From positions 40,961,223 to 41,025,222 of the forward strand of contig CM019236.1 in the NCBI GenBank assembly GCA_009741485.1: a stretch of DNA of 64,000 bases, given 5' to 3'. Positions 38,601 to 50,174 of this stretch are shown here, piece after piece. The notes beneath the pieces are model-generated. The model was not told where the DNA came from. It worked only from the letters and a program-made list of their open reading frames with translations, and did not search any database. Each line of letters starts with the position of its first letter. The first letter of the stretch is position 1. Source of the DNA: Malurus cyaneus samueli (lineage: Eukaryota > Chordata > Aves > Passeriformes > Maluridae). A program made the translations under genes and the position numbers.

Positions 38601-39955
38601 CAACAGGGGCTGTGGTAGTGCAAAATGGATTAATGCATTCATGATGAACTCACTAACTTTGTAGAGTTTGCAAATAGATGGATTCATATTTTTTTCAGTT
38701 TGTCTCCTGTTTCTGAAAGAAGCGATATATTTCTTTTTTTTTTTCCACTAGAGCTTCATCCCATTTTTCAAGAATAGCTACAACAAATTCTGAGTTAACG
38801 TCAGATGGTTGTTTAAGCAGTATCATCAATACTTAAGTTTGAATTTGCATTCCACAGGTAAAATACTTTGGTGGCTGCCAATTTGAAAGCATCAAGTTCA
38901 TTGAAGTATTGTCATGCTGTCCTGTACAGATAGTATTTTGAGTTCATGCTTTCCTTAATACTCTTAGAGAATACTAATCCAAAAACCTGAAACCTTTGAA
39001 TTTTGTGTGCATTATCTATCATTATTTCCTTATTTTTTTTTCTTGTAATGGAGCAGCTGTTGCCTTCTCAGCCTTACAATGTTGATGTTCTTGTTCCTGT
39101 TGGTGTATCTCGCTCATTTTCTACCTCAGATCTCCATATGTGTTTACATAACTGAACCTAGTTTCCACTTTCTGTATGTTTTGCTTATGTTTGGTGCCAG
39201 TGAAATCCATCATTAAGCAAATAGCTCCCTTCATTTCCCTACTCTGTGTTCTTAATATCACTGTTTTACCAATTCTACTAAAACTTCTACTTCTTTGACT
39301 TTGACTTGCTGTCCTAATTTCTGCTTTTTTTTTTCTTTTTTTTTTCAGTTTGCTGATTTCATACAACATTTCTCCACCTCTTTAAAAGTAAATCAGCTCT
39401 CATGTCATGGTCCCTAAGTCGCTTTACTTTGCACTCTCAAATACTCAAACTCCTTGGTGAGAATGAAACTTTAAAGCTCTTTCACTACTGCATACTTCAC
39501 TGTCTCCACCAAAACATTAATGCAAATGCATTCCAAGAACTTGCTGAGCAGTCTGCATACTGTTCTGTAACTTCCCCAAAGTCACACCAAACTTCTGTGT
39601 AATTTAGTTGAAGTTACCTCAGTTAACCACAGAACGGCTTTGTCATGTGAAAACAATAATAATCACACATTCTTTGATGTAAGATGTACCAAACACACCT
39701 ACATCACCAGATCCGCCTGCCCCTTCCCACAGTTTGGAGGCTTAAAGGTAGAACTATTAACATGTTTGGAATTATCTTTGCTTCTTCCATACTATCACCC
39801 TTCAAAATGAATGGTAAGGAAACATAAGTAAGAGTATTCAAGCCTAAAAGGCATGGAGGTAGTTTGTTCTCACATCCTTCCTGAGATATTTTGGGTACAG
39901 AAACGAAAGTACAGTGAAAAGTTTAGAAAACTAAACCCTAAGCTCTACATCCGTA

Positions 39956-39960
39956 TCATA
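39956..39960. repeat. Target-site duplication, left copy (TCATA)
   Basis: Direct repeat TCATA immediately left of the LTR. The matching copy is at 41,682-41,686. Confidence 0.88.
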
Positions 39961-40257
39961 TGTCGGGGTTTAGATGCTGGCCAAAAGCCAGGCTTCCACA
40001 ACACCTGCTCAGCCGCTCTCCCCCACCACTGGGCAGTGGAGAGCAAAGGGAAAAAAAATTAACGAAAGGGTTCATGAGTTGAGATAAGAACAAGAAGGAA
40101 ACATTTCAAGGACAAAACAGGCTCCACTTCAGTTATGAAGTGATTTTATTACTAACAAAGTCAGAGGAGGAGAATGAGAAACAAAATAAAACTCAAAGAC
40201 ACCGATCTTCTTCCCATCCCTCCCCCCTTCCCACCGACAGACAAAGCAGCGGGGATG

Positions 40258-40360
40258 AACAGGATGGGGGGTTGGTCAGTTCAGGGGTGGGGTTGGTCAG
40301 TTCAGGGTGGGGTCGGTCAGTTCGGGTGTGGGTTGTCAGTTCAGGGTGTGTAGGTTGGTG
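40258..40360. repeat. GT-rich minisatellite inside the LTR
   Basis: Four to five imperfect copies of a roughly 20-bp unit around GGTTGGTCAGTTCAGGGGTG, within the U3 to R part of the minus-strand LTR. Confidence 0.85.
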
Positions 40361-40736
40361 TTGGTTCATCACCGATCAATCTGCAGCTGCTGAAGGAGAA
40401 GAGTCCTTCCCTTGTGTTGCCGTGGGGTCCCTCCCACGGGAGACAGTTCTCAGTGAACCTCTCCGGGGTGGTTCCACTCTCACGAGCAGCATCTCACACA
40501 CATCTGCTGCAGCTTGAGTCCCCCCACGGGCAGACAGTCGTGCCCAAACTGCTGCACCATGGGGTCCCTCATCCCCTGGGTGCAGGCCCAAGGCCAGGCT
40601 GTTCCATCTCGGGAGCAAGGCCTCTCTCTCCATGGCTCTCCTGCTGGACACAGCCCCTTCCCGGCATCCGCCCGCTCCAGTGGGTGGGACCTCCCTCCTC
40701 CATGGGCTGCGGGTGGATCTCTGCACCCTCTGTGGA

Positions 40737-41382
40737 CCCATGGGCTTGCAGGGGGACAGCCTGCTCCACCATGTGTCACCATGGGCTCAGGGGGACAGCC
40801 TGCTCCACCATGGTCACCATGGGCTGCGAGGGACAGCCTGCTCCACCATGGTCACCATGGGCTGCAGGGGGACAGCCTTGCTCCACCATGGTCACCGTGG
40901 GTTGCAGGGGGACAGCCTGCTTCACCATGGTCACCGTGGGCTGCAGGGGGATAGCCTGCTCCACCATGGTCACCTGCAGGGGACAGCCTGCTCCCCATGG
41001 TCACCTGGGCTGCAGGGGGACACTGCTGCTCACCATGGTCACCATGGGCTGCAGGGCTACAGCCTGCTTCACCATGGTCACCACGGGCTGCATCGGGACA
41101 GCCTGCTCCACCATGGTCACCTGCAGGGGGACAGCCTGCTCCACCATGTCACCTGCAGGGGACAGCCTGCTCCACCATGGTCACCAGGGCTGCAGGGGAC
41201 AGCTGCTCCACCATGGTCACCTGCAGGGGACAGCCTGCTCCACCATGGTCACCATGGGCTGCAGGGGGACAGCCTGCTCCACCATGGTCACCTGCAGGGG
41301 GACAGCCTGCTCCACCATGGTCACCATGGGCTGCAGGGGGACAGCCTGCTCCACCATGGTTGTCACCATGGTCTGCAAAGGA
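40737..41382. repeat. 39/33-bp VNTR inside the LTR, about 17 units
   Basis: Two interleaved unit types share the core GGGGACAGCCTGCTCCACCA: a 39-bp form containing CATGGTCACCATGGGCTGCA and a 33-bp form lacking six bases (CATGGTCACCTGCAGG). I count about 17 units with few differences. As both lengths are multiples of three, the array opens long repetitive frames on both strands (for example 40,414-41,511 plus). These are by-products of the repeat, not genes. Low divergence between units suggests recent expansion. Confidence 0.93.
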
Positions 41383-41681
41383 ATCTCAGCTCTGGTGCCT
41401 GGCGCAGCTCCTCCCCCTCCTTCTCCACTGACCTTGGTGCCTGCATCCCTCACATATTTTCAGCCTCCTCCTCCTCCTCTAGCAAAACTACGGCTATCAC
41501 CTTTGTTTTGATTTCTTCTTAAAGATGTTTTCTCAGAGGTGTTACCACCATCCCCAGTTCATTCAGGATTGGCCAATGGCATGTTCATCATCACGGTGGA
41601 AGCCTCCAGAAGCTTCTCACAGGAGCCATCTTTTTGAGCCCCCCACAACTACCAAAAACTGAGCCAAACAAAACCAAGACA

Positions 41682-41686
41682 TCATA
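41682..41686. repeat. Target-site duplication, right copy (TCATA)
   Basis: Direct repeat TCATA immediately right of the LTR, identical to 39,956-39,960. Confidence 0.88.
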
Positions 41687-44600
41687 TATTTGGTGACATC
41701 AACATGTGACAGAATAGAGTGTTCAGTGTAGATTCATAGGTCTGATCCACATGTTGTAATGATGGCATAGGAAATTAGATCAGTTGGTTTTCCTTACAGC
41801 TGGACTATGCCCTACTTTGTAACTTACACAATGAACATAATGAGATGATAGACCCTATGATTATTTTCTTAACTATACATCTTACACAGTAAGACAAGAT
41901 TTTAACCCAGGGTCTGAAAGATTAGTAAGTGAGCAAAATCCTCTAGTTAAAATGCACTCTTATTTATAATGTACATTTAATGTTCCTTAAATCTTTAACT
42001 GATGATTGAAATGCTTTTTGGATAATAATAGATGCTATTTTATCTAGTTCAGGGTATTTTTTTCTATAAACATCTGTGAAACAGAAGGGATGAGACTTTC
42101 TCTTAAAAATTGTGGGAACACATAAAATATACAGTACACTTCCTGTTATAGAAGGCTATTTATTAGTCTAAATACTTGTGCAATATTTGGCAAATGATCA
42201 AAATTAGTTTCCCCTAGTGTGTTTACAATGTTTTAAATTAAAAGCAAAGCCCACTTTCAAATGGCATTTGTCATAGAAACTGAAATGTTTCTTCATGCTG
42301 CATGTAGTTGTACTTTCTACTTGACAGGATAAGCTCGAAATGTTGAGCACAAAGTTTGCAACAAAGTTCTTGAGAGAATTAGGCTTGCCATCTAGCAATT
42401 CTTTTTATAAGAAGAACCAAAGGAGTCTTTTCCCCAGTGTAAGATTCTTTTTTCTTTGACTGTATGTTTACTTAACTTTCTGCCTGATGCTATACTTAAT
42501 CAGCTACACTGAGGGGAATTCTTTCAATTTCATTGCAAATTCTGTTGCTCTTTATCCCATTTTAATGTTCTTTCCCATAACCTTTGAGTGGTAAAATGGT
42601 CACAGGCAAGAACAGAAGAGCTCCCATTTCTCCAGTGAATGCTTCAGAAATGTACTAAGGCATAAATTTAGCAAAAGTTTTGAACAGACACTGCTTCTGC
42701 ATCAAACTGAAAAAGTAGCTTGGATTGCTACAGAAATGCACTTTCAGTGAAACAAAAATTACTCACCATCCTATGCAAAACATTTTCTATTCAACTCAGC
42801 TTCAAAACCTGACGGAACAACAAATCAACTTATGTTATCATTGTTATTACTAGAGGGGTTTTGGCAAGTTGGAAGAAAACTGGGTCAGTTCATAATAGCA
42901 GCTTTTGAGTGTGTTTCACCATTACCTAAGTATTCAAAAGCTGTGCAACACTTAATAAAATGTTGCACAGGAAAAATGTGCTTGGGTCATGTTCCATGTT
43001 ATAAATAGACAGATAGGCAAACACATTCACTGTATCATTTCCAAGAAAAACACCTCCTATTCCAGTAACCTGTCTCTCTTTTCATATCTCAGATTTAGTA
43101 ATCTTTTTACTGAATTGCAGACTGCCCTTGGACTTTCAGTCATCCTTGAATTTAAATAAAAATTATTGGCATTTGTAGTTTTATTTCTTTTTTCCTTTAC
43201 CTAAATACTTTAATAACCATGAATAGTCCTGACTGAAATTCCAATGAGACACTCTACTACACTTCAGGAAAACCACTATTTCCCATAGGCAGTCAACTGC
43301 TCTGTGGATATTCTAGGACTGTGGCTTCAGCTGAGTCAGGGATACTGTAAAAGAGAATGTGTCAAAAGAAGTGTATGCAGCCTTCTAAAAAAAATCTGCC
43401 TTTTGTCCAAATGCTTGGGTACCTTTCTAAAGAATACCTGAGTGTAAGGAGCATATTTTTCTTCGTGTTCTAAAGGATTCAGTAAGGGGTTTTTCCTATG
43501 AACTAGCTATGACATAATTAACTAACAATTTTTGGAGCCGAGCATTTTCAAAGATGTTGCAGAAAATAGTTCTATCGAAGTTAAGGCAGATAATCCCAGA
43601 AAATAGTATTGATATCTAATTATTACACCACATTGTGTAAAGAAGGACTGTATAATAAAGAACAAATATGGTCCAAGCTGTCAAAGCACACTTACATGAT
43701 GAAGGATAGTGTTGTTGCTTTGCCTTTTACATTGCCAGCACCCCTATTACCTCACACAGAAAGATTGTACCATAAAAAATATCAAATTCTTATTGAAGAC
43801 TGGATCTCTTTTGTTTTATCTGATATACATACAATGCTGCCAGAAAAATTATGCCAGATTAAAGCAACAGTAGGATAGTAGAATTTAGGTTATCTAATTT
43901 CACAGGAGTCAGAAGAAAACAGATGGAAAATATTCCATGTATACATGAACACCATAATACTCATCTTGATATTGAGAGATATAGTCTGTAAAACAGAAAT
44001 AAGCAAGGAGGCCAACTTTCTTTAGGTTCAACTCTAAATATTTTTATTCTTAAAATTAACTAGTATTGCTCATTTATGTTTAGAACCTATAAATGCTTTT
44101 TGAGGAGAAGTTGATAAGGGCCACTGAGATACCTGAAGAAAGAAACATTTCAAACTGAGTAAGAATGATGAAATCAAGAAAACAGGCCTTGGCTTAACTG
44201 AGATTTTATCAACAGTTGCTCAGGGTACTGAAGTAATGACTGTTATTTCCTTATATCAGGAAATAGCTTCAGGAGCCTATAGAAAATTTAAGCATCTGGA
44301 ATCTAAACTGACTGCATGCATAGGAAAGTGAAATGACTTTGGGTAGTCTATTACTGGTACAAACAGAAACTTTCTAAGATCTGCCCATGGGAACTGACAG
44401 GGGAGAAAAACCTCTTAGTCAACAATTATGGGACATGTGGAAATCACTGTGGAGCAGCAGAAGTGTATTTAAGCCCAGTGTAACCCTGATAAACTCCAAT
44501 GCTCTTTTAAGAAAAAAAGGCCACACTTCCAGTCACTTTATGAAGACATGAAATGTACGTGTGATAAAAAGAGGCTGACGTAGTCTCTGGAGTGTTTCTG

Positions 44601-45394
44601 TAATTTCTTGATGCCACACATGAACAGAAAGAGAGTATTTTCCTTAAGAAACATTATCGTATGGGTTTGATGGTGAGCATGATTATCAGAAGAAAATTAG
44701 AATTAACAAAAACATGAATCAAGTGAGTGAGTGAAAGCCTCAGATTTGCAAATGTCACATGGACAGATTGAAACAAATAGTGATAAAATGGCACCAGGAG
44801 TCTCTCAGTTGCATCATCTCTTTTCTTGATGCTCAGATTCATTATATGACTTCCTACTTACAATCTTCTGAGAGCCACCTGACTTTTTGTACAATCTGAC
44901 ATGCTACTTAACTGTTTATTCACATCAAATATAACATGTGAAAGTGAGAAGTTTGTAGCATTTTTAACAAGGGCAGTTTCCTTCTCAACCTGCACTTGTT
45001 AAGAAGATGAGAGACATGAAAAAAACAGAGTGGTTTCTGAAGAATTCAGACTGCAGAAGTGGTTTTCTTCCCTCTGAATGTCATCTACAGGCCACTTACT
45101 CATTTTTTTTTATTCATGGAGAGACCAGGGCACAGATATTGTATGAGTCATATATGAAGTACTCAGTATTGACAGAAAATTCCCTAGTGGACTCTCAGAT
45201 ACAAGCCATTCTTTTTTATTTCCATGTATTATATCACTGCATTGCTAGGATTTTCAGTTAAATTTATTGTTGATACAGAAATAGATGTGGATTAATGTAT
45301 AAACCAAAAGACTGTACTTGCCTTCTATCTCTTATTAACACTGGCACTGATGAGTAATCCTATAGGCAATTCAGAAAAATCTCTGGATTGTTAG
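41687..45394. other. Intergenic AT-rich DNA
   Basis: No supported gene, RNA or repeat was seen. ORFs reach at most about 89 codons and lack features. Confidence 0.6.
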
Positions 45395-46960
45395 CCCTTG
45401 TCCTTGTGGGAGACTTCAAGTTCACAGATATTTATTGGAAATACCACACTGATATGACAAGCAACTTTGGACAATTCCTGGAACTGGCTGAAGATAATTT
45501 CTAGCCACAAATCCTCGACCTAGAAAAGATGCCTTCCTATATATGTTATTTGTGAATAGACAAGTACTCATGAATGCAATGGTAGGTGGTTTTCTTGGTC
45601 ACAGTGATGATGAAATGGTTGAGTTTTAAATTCTTAATGTAATGAGAAAAACATTCAACATGGTTTCTACTGTGTATTTCAAGAGAATGAATTCTCAGCT
45701 ATTCAAGTAGCTAATTTGCAGTGTTCCCTAGGAATATGCTTTTGTGGCCTCCATGAATGCTGGTCAGTCTTAAAGACCACTGTTTACAAGTGTGGGAGCA
45801 GGCCACCCCATTGTGTCACAATTCAAGCAAGAGGAACAGAAGACCAGCCTGGCTTAACAGGGAACTCCTCTTGGAACTTGGGAATAAAAAGAGGTTGGAT
45901 GATATCTAGAAGTAAGATCAAACCTTGCAGGAAGATCACAGATGTCCACAAATATAGGAGATGGCATGCTAAGCCAACGCTCAATAAAAGTTAAAAATGG
46001 CCAGTGTTGTGGTCAGCAACAAGAAAGGACTTGTAAAATATGTTAATAGCAAGAGGAGGCCTAAGGAAAATACTGGACCTGGGCCTGTTGAAGATGGTCC
46101 CCTGGAACACGAATGCTGAAAAACTGGAGGTATGGAGGGGGGTTTCTTTTTCCCCTAAGCCCTTAATAATACTGGTAGACCTCAGGGTTGAAGGATCACA
46201 AATGCAGGAACAGTGACATTTGTCCACAGAAATTTTAAGGGGCCAGCTGTATCACCTGACTATTCATAAGACCATGAGATCTGGTGGGATTCATCCCCGA
46301 GTACTGCAGGAGTTGTTGGATGTGGCAGCAGGACCCCTTTCGACCATCTACCAAGGCCATGGGTGTCTGGGATGGTACCTGCTGACTGGAAGCTTTCCAG
46401 TGTTACAGCAATTTAGAAAGGTGGGAGTGAAACACAGGAAATTGTAGACTTGTGAGTCTAACCTGAGTACCTGGAAAAATTATGGAGAAGATACTACTGG
46501 TATCGAAAGGCATTTCAAGGACATGCAAACATCAGGTACAGCATAGGTTCATAAAGGGAAAGACCTGTCTGACTAATCCGAGGAGCTTCTACTGTTAGGT
46601 CACCTGCCCAGTGGGTAAAGAAAAAGGTGGACATGACTTTCCTGGATTTTCATAATGCTTTTGATACTGTCCCTTAGGGCATCCTTTTGGAGAAGTTGTC
46701 GAGCTGTGAGATGAATAAGTGTACATGGTGCCATGTGAAGAACTGGCCTGTTGACATTCAGAAGCATTTCCTTGATGAGATGGTCGTTGCACACTTGAAA
46801 AAGTCCCTAAAATATGGTATCCCATGCCTGATAGTGCCTTAAAAGGAGGCATTTGGACAATGCCCTTAACAATGGGCTTTAACTGTTGGTCAGCTGTGTT
46901 CCAGCAACAGGACTAGATGAATGTTGAATGTCCTTGCCAACTGGAACTATTCTATACTCT
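45395..46960 (+). mobile_element. Old CR1 LINE with ORF2 remnants, about 1.6 kb
   Basis: Plus orientation and largely continuous. The end of the endonuclease domain (CTTGTCCTTGTGGGAGACTT), the GAATGCTGGTCAGTCTTAAA segment, and reverse-transcriptase text (GGTGGGATTCATCCCCGAGT, GGTTCATAAAGGGAAAGACC, TTTCCTGGATTTTCATAATG) lead to the 3' end at GGACTAGATGAATGTTGAAT and ATTCTATACT. Many stops and indels show it is dead. Confidence 0.9.
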
Positions 46961-47994
46961 CCTAATTAAAAATTTGTGAAAGTGCTAAACCAAATGCAAC
47001 CAGAAAGTAAAAACCTGGAAGCTGTTGCTCCATTAGAGACCTTTGCTCTGTTTCCCATTGTTGGTGTTTTCTCTTCCAGGACTTCAGCCAGCATCCCTTC
47101 GTGGGCTTGTGACTACTGTGCTCTGGGTTATGGCCACTCAGGATCTGAAGACCTCACCCACAGATCCGGCAATCTTTATGGGCAACTCACTTCAGTGCTT
47201 CGTGATTCTATTTTATTTTAATTCCTTATCTCTGGTTTGAATCTCTCTCGTTTCAGGAGATGCCACCATCTCTCACCCTCCCATGAATCTGTCCCCACCT
47301 CTTTTTGATGGGGGGGGTGTTCCCATCCTCAGAAACACTGGACTGTGTTGTGATATGTCCCAGCACCTCTTCTGCTCCATGGTTGGTTGAACCAACCCCA
47401 GCCTCACAGAGAATCCTTGCTTTTAAACATGAAGCCTCTCCTGTTTGTCAGGCTGTCTCTGGGATTCCAAAGAGAATGCAGTGCCTGGGTGATGTCTGAT
47501 AAGTGCTGGGCAGAGGGAATTGGCCTTGTGTGTTCAAGACAAGTGACCCATCATGGGAGAAAGCAGGGGAGCCCAAAGGGCTGGCCAGCAGTGTGGAGTG
47601 TGTGGAGAGCCTGTGGGACTTTGTCCTCAAGCCTTCCAGGGAGGTACAAGTTGTTGCTGAATGAGCCCTCATGCTGCATGTGCCTGAAGACATCTGTCAG
47701 GGACAGAGCAACCTGGCAGAACCTTGGAAAGACACAGCCAAGGCCACAGTGACTGTCGTATAACATCTGTGACAAGTATAAGGTGAGAAATGGAGAATGG
47801 AGTTGGCACTGGTATGGCAGTAACCCCAGATGCGTGTACTGAGATGGTGTACCATGGGTGTTGACGGCCCATTGTGATATCACCCAGAGATGGATTGTGA
47901 TGCCCTTGAATAAGGGATTGTGACCCAGCATCCCTCACTGCTTACAGCTGAGCACCACGTTTCACCCAGCCAGCTCATGCCCAGACACATCCCA
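46961..47994. other. Unexplained 1-kb block between two CR1 copies
   Basis: Moderate-GC sequence that I could not assign. Short ORFs overlap on both strands (for example 47,387-47,752 plus and 47,551-47,931 minus), which argues against any single one being coding. It may be another diverged repeat or part of the duplicated segment that carries the Topors-like gene. Confidence 0.4.
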
Positions 47995-48820
47995 AGGACA
48001 GGATGCCATCTATAGAGACCTAGAGAGGCTCCTGAAGTGGGCCCATGGGAACCTCATGAGGTCCACCAAGTCCAAGTGCAAGGTGCTGCACATGGGTCGG
48101 GGCAACCCCTGCTACCAAGATATTCTAGGGCAGAGCAGCCCTGGGGAGAAGGACTTGGGGGTGCTGTGGGTGAGAGGCTGAACATGACCCGGCCATGGGC
48201 ACTGCCAGCCCAGAGAGCCAAACGTGTCCTGGGCTGCATCCAAAGCAGCGTGGGCAGCAGGGGAGGGAGGGGATTGTGCCCCTCTGCTGTGCTCTGCTGA
48301 GACCCCACCTGGAACACTGCACCCAGCTCTGGGGCCCAGAACAGGAGGGACAGGGACCTGTTGGAGTGAATCCAGAGGAGTCCGCCAGGATGATTAGAGG
48401 GATGGAGCACTTCACTTGTGAGGAAAAACTGAGAGAATTGGGGTTGATTAGTCTGAAGAAGAGATGGCTATGGGGTGACTTTATTACAGCCTTCCAGTAT
48501 GTGAAGGAAATGTACATGCGAGATGAAGCAAGACTATTTACAAGGGCACGTAGTGACAGAACAAGGTGGAATGGTTTCAAATTGCAAGAGAGTAGGCTTT
48601 GATTAGATATTAGGAAGAAAATATTTACTGTGAGAATGGTAAGACACTGGAACGGGTTGCCCAGGAAAGTTGTGCGTGCTGTGGATGTGTCCCTGGAACT
48701 GTTTGAGACCAGGTTGGGCAACCTTTTCTAGTTGAAGGTGTCCCTGACCATGGCAGAAGGGTTGGAACCAAATGATCATCAAGATCCCCATCCAAGCCGA
48801 ATCATTCTCTGATTCTATGA
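47995..48820 (+). mobile_element. CR1 LINE, young, 5'-truncated
   Basis: Plus orientation. GTGGGCCCATGGGAACCTCA, GGGCTGCATCCAAAGCAGCG, GACCCCACCTGGAACACTGC and a 3' end at ATTCTCTGATTCTATGA. Over about 88 codon-equivalents it differs from the minus-strand CR1 at 17.3-17.6 kb at only two or three translated positions, so the two are close relatives. Confidence 0.95.
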
Positions 48821-49093
48821 CTCCTACTTAGCATTTGGTGAGGTTTGGAGTGATGAGTGAGGCCTTTGATGTCATCATTGTGTAAGGAGAGTTGTTTGTT
48901 TACACTCTCTGTGCTTGACTCCAGAGCAATTGGAGGATTTTCCCCCTCCCTGCCAGGTTCAGGCATCCAGGACATCCAGGAGGTGCACTTGCAGCAGCCA
49001 AGGTGAGCTGGGACGAGAAACCTCTTGCTGGGGAGCTGGAATGGTTTCCTTCCTGAAGGACCAGGGCATTTCTTCTACCCTTCCCAGGTCCAG

Positions 49094-49186
49094 GTAAGTG
49101 CCATGGTGCTTCTTTGCCTTCTAGAGTGAAACCCAGTGCTGCAATGCTGGTGAAAGGGAGCAACTCATAACCCCAGCTCCCCTCAG
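49094..49186 (+). other. Possible 5'-UTR intron of the Topors-like gene
   Basis: A consensus donor CAG|GTAAGT at 49,093/49,094 and an acceptor CAGCTCCCCTCAG at 49,186 would remove 93 bp and place the start codon 22 bases into the next exon. If used, the copy arose by DNA duplication and not by retroposition. This rests on splice-site appearance only. Confidence 0.35.
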
Positions 49187-49208
49187 GCCACTGCAGAGAG
49201 TGAAGAGC

Positions 49209-50174
49209 ATGGCCACAGAGACAGATGACTGCTGTCCCATCTGCCTGGACGGCTGGAAGGAGGTCAGCTACATACTGCCATGCCTCCACCAGTTCTGTTA
49301 CACCTGCATCCTGCAGTGGGCAGAGAAGACGCCCAAGTGCCCCCTCTGCAAGAGAAGGATTCTATCCATCCTATACTCAGTGGGGACAGAAAATGACTAC
49401 ATAGAGCATGTCATTGCACTATCTGAGACACCATCAGTCATCATCCACCAGGCGAGAGGAGATCCCAGACACCTTGACCTCCATTCCTCTGGAGCATCCC
49501 AAACATGGGCTGCAGAAGGAGTGCCCAGGCATCCTGTGGGCAGCCTCCAGCCTGGGGAATGGGTGGTACTTTTCCGGGACCACCCATGCCTCCTAGATAC
49601 TCTGGTGCCCTGGGTCCGACCAAGGCTAAGGCAGATCTTCAGGAACAACTGGATGGAGGCAGACCTAGTGGAGGACACTGTCATGGACATCCTGACTAAC
49701 CATGGAATCGATGAAGACCAGCTGGTCCGGATGCTGGGGGTCTCCCTCCAAAACTACGCGGCAGCATTTGTGCAACAGCTTATCCGTGTCGCTGTGCGAC
49801 GGTGCAGCTGGGAGGCCTGCCGTCTGCTGGCCCACCACCCCCATCTCCCTGCCCAGGTCCCAGCCCTTCTGACAGCCCTGCAAGATGCACCATGGATAAG
49901 ATGTCCAACACCTCCTCCACTGCCATGGATGGGGATTCCAGAAGCTACGCCTCTCTATCCATTACCATCACTGCTGGAGCAAGAAGAGCCTCAGGGGTTG
50001 GTCAGACTGGGATTGGGCCACCAGCTGGGGCATGCACCAACCTTCTACGGCTCCCAGCCCCTCAGATGCAACTATCCAAATAAAATGAACGCATGGAAAC
50101 TTAGAAAAAGTCTCAACGTTATGAATAGGGCAGGTGGCATTGATGTCATTGTTATTCTCCCCTTAAACAAATGA
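49209..50174 (+). CDS. Topors-like RING-finger protein (E3 ubiquitin ligase-like), 321 aa
   Basis: The first Met in the frame is at 49,209. An N-terminal C3HC4 RING follows at once: C9-P-I-C12, C25-x-H27, C30, C33, C44-P-L-C47, all eight zinc ligands present. Residues about 118-210 (FRDHPCLLDTLVPWVRPRL and onward) match the conserved region of TOPORS (FRRNPACLHRLVPWLKREL), a ubiquitin and SUMO E3 ligase of the nucleus. TOPORS itself exceeds 1,000 residues, so this is a short paralogue; Topors-like copies are numerous in songbirds as I recall. The last 110 residues look aberrant: another frame (49,802-50,083) reads MSNTSSTAMDG, closer to the Ser/Thr-rich tail of such proteins, and stops in a TAA overlapping AATAAA (50,079-50,084). 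A late frameshift is therefore likely. CR1 copies flank it, and function is uncertain. Confidence 0.75.
   Translation: MATETDDCCPICLDGWKEVSYILPCLHQFCYTCILQWAEKTPKCPLCKRRILSILYSVGTENDYIEHVIALSETPSVIIHQARGDPRHLDLHSSGASQTWAAEGVPRHPVGSLQPGEWVVLFRDHPCLLDTLVPWVRPRLRQIFRNNWMEADLVEDTVMDILTNHGIDEDQLVRMLGVSLQNYAAAFVQQLIRVAVRRCSWEACRLLAHHPHLPAQVPALLTALQDAPWIRCPTPPPLPWMGIPEATPLYPLPSLLEQEEPQGLVRLGLGHQLGHAPTFYGSQPLRCNYPNKMNAWKLRKSLNVMNRAGGIDVIVILPLNK
50079..50084 (+). terminator. Poly(A) signal AATAAA for the Topors-like gene
   Basis: AATAAA lies inside the long frame but immediately after the stop in the alternative frame. This fits a transcript whose original coding end was at about 50,080. Confidence 0.45.

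Larger units (their letters stand above)
39961..41681 (-). mobile_element. Solo LTR, avian ERVL-like, with 5-bp target duplication
   Basis: The element starts TGTCGGGGTTTAG and ends AACCAAGACA, giving LTR-type TG...CA termini with TGTC/GACA inverted ends. It is bounded by the perfect 5-bp direct repeat TCATA (39,956-39,960 and 41,682-41,686), the length expected for ERVL/class III integration. Length is 1,721 bp. The sense strand is minus: TTTATT at 40,145-40,150 (AATAAA on minus) lies near the sense 3' end. No retroviral genes adjoin it, so recombination between two LTRs has removed them. It carries two internal tandem-repeat zones. The ends, target duplication and length are seen directly; the family name comes from recall of songbird LTRs. 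Confidence 0.9.

Noticed and set aside
40414..41511. A 365-codon plus-strand ORF, the longest in the window
   Set aside because: It is produced by the 39/33-bp tandem repeat inside the LTR; several other frames are equally open and the residues repeat with a 13-residue period.
48054..48721. A 198-codon minus-strand ORF
   Set aside because: It is antisense to the young CR1 at 47,995-48,820.
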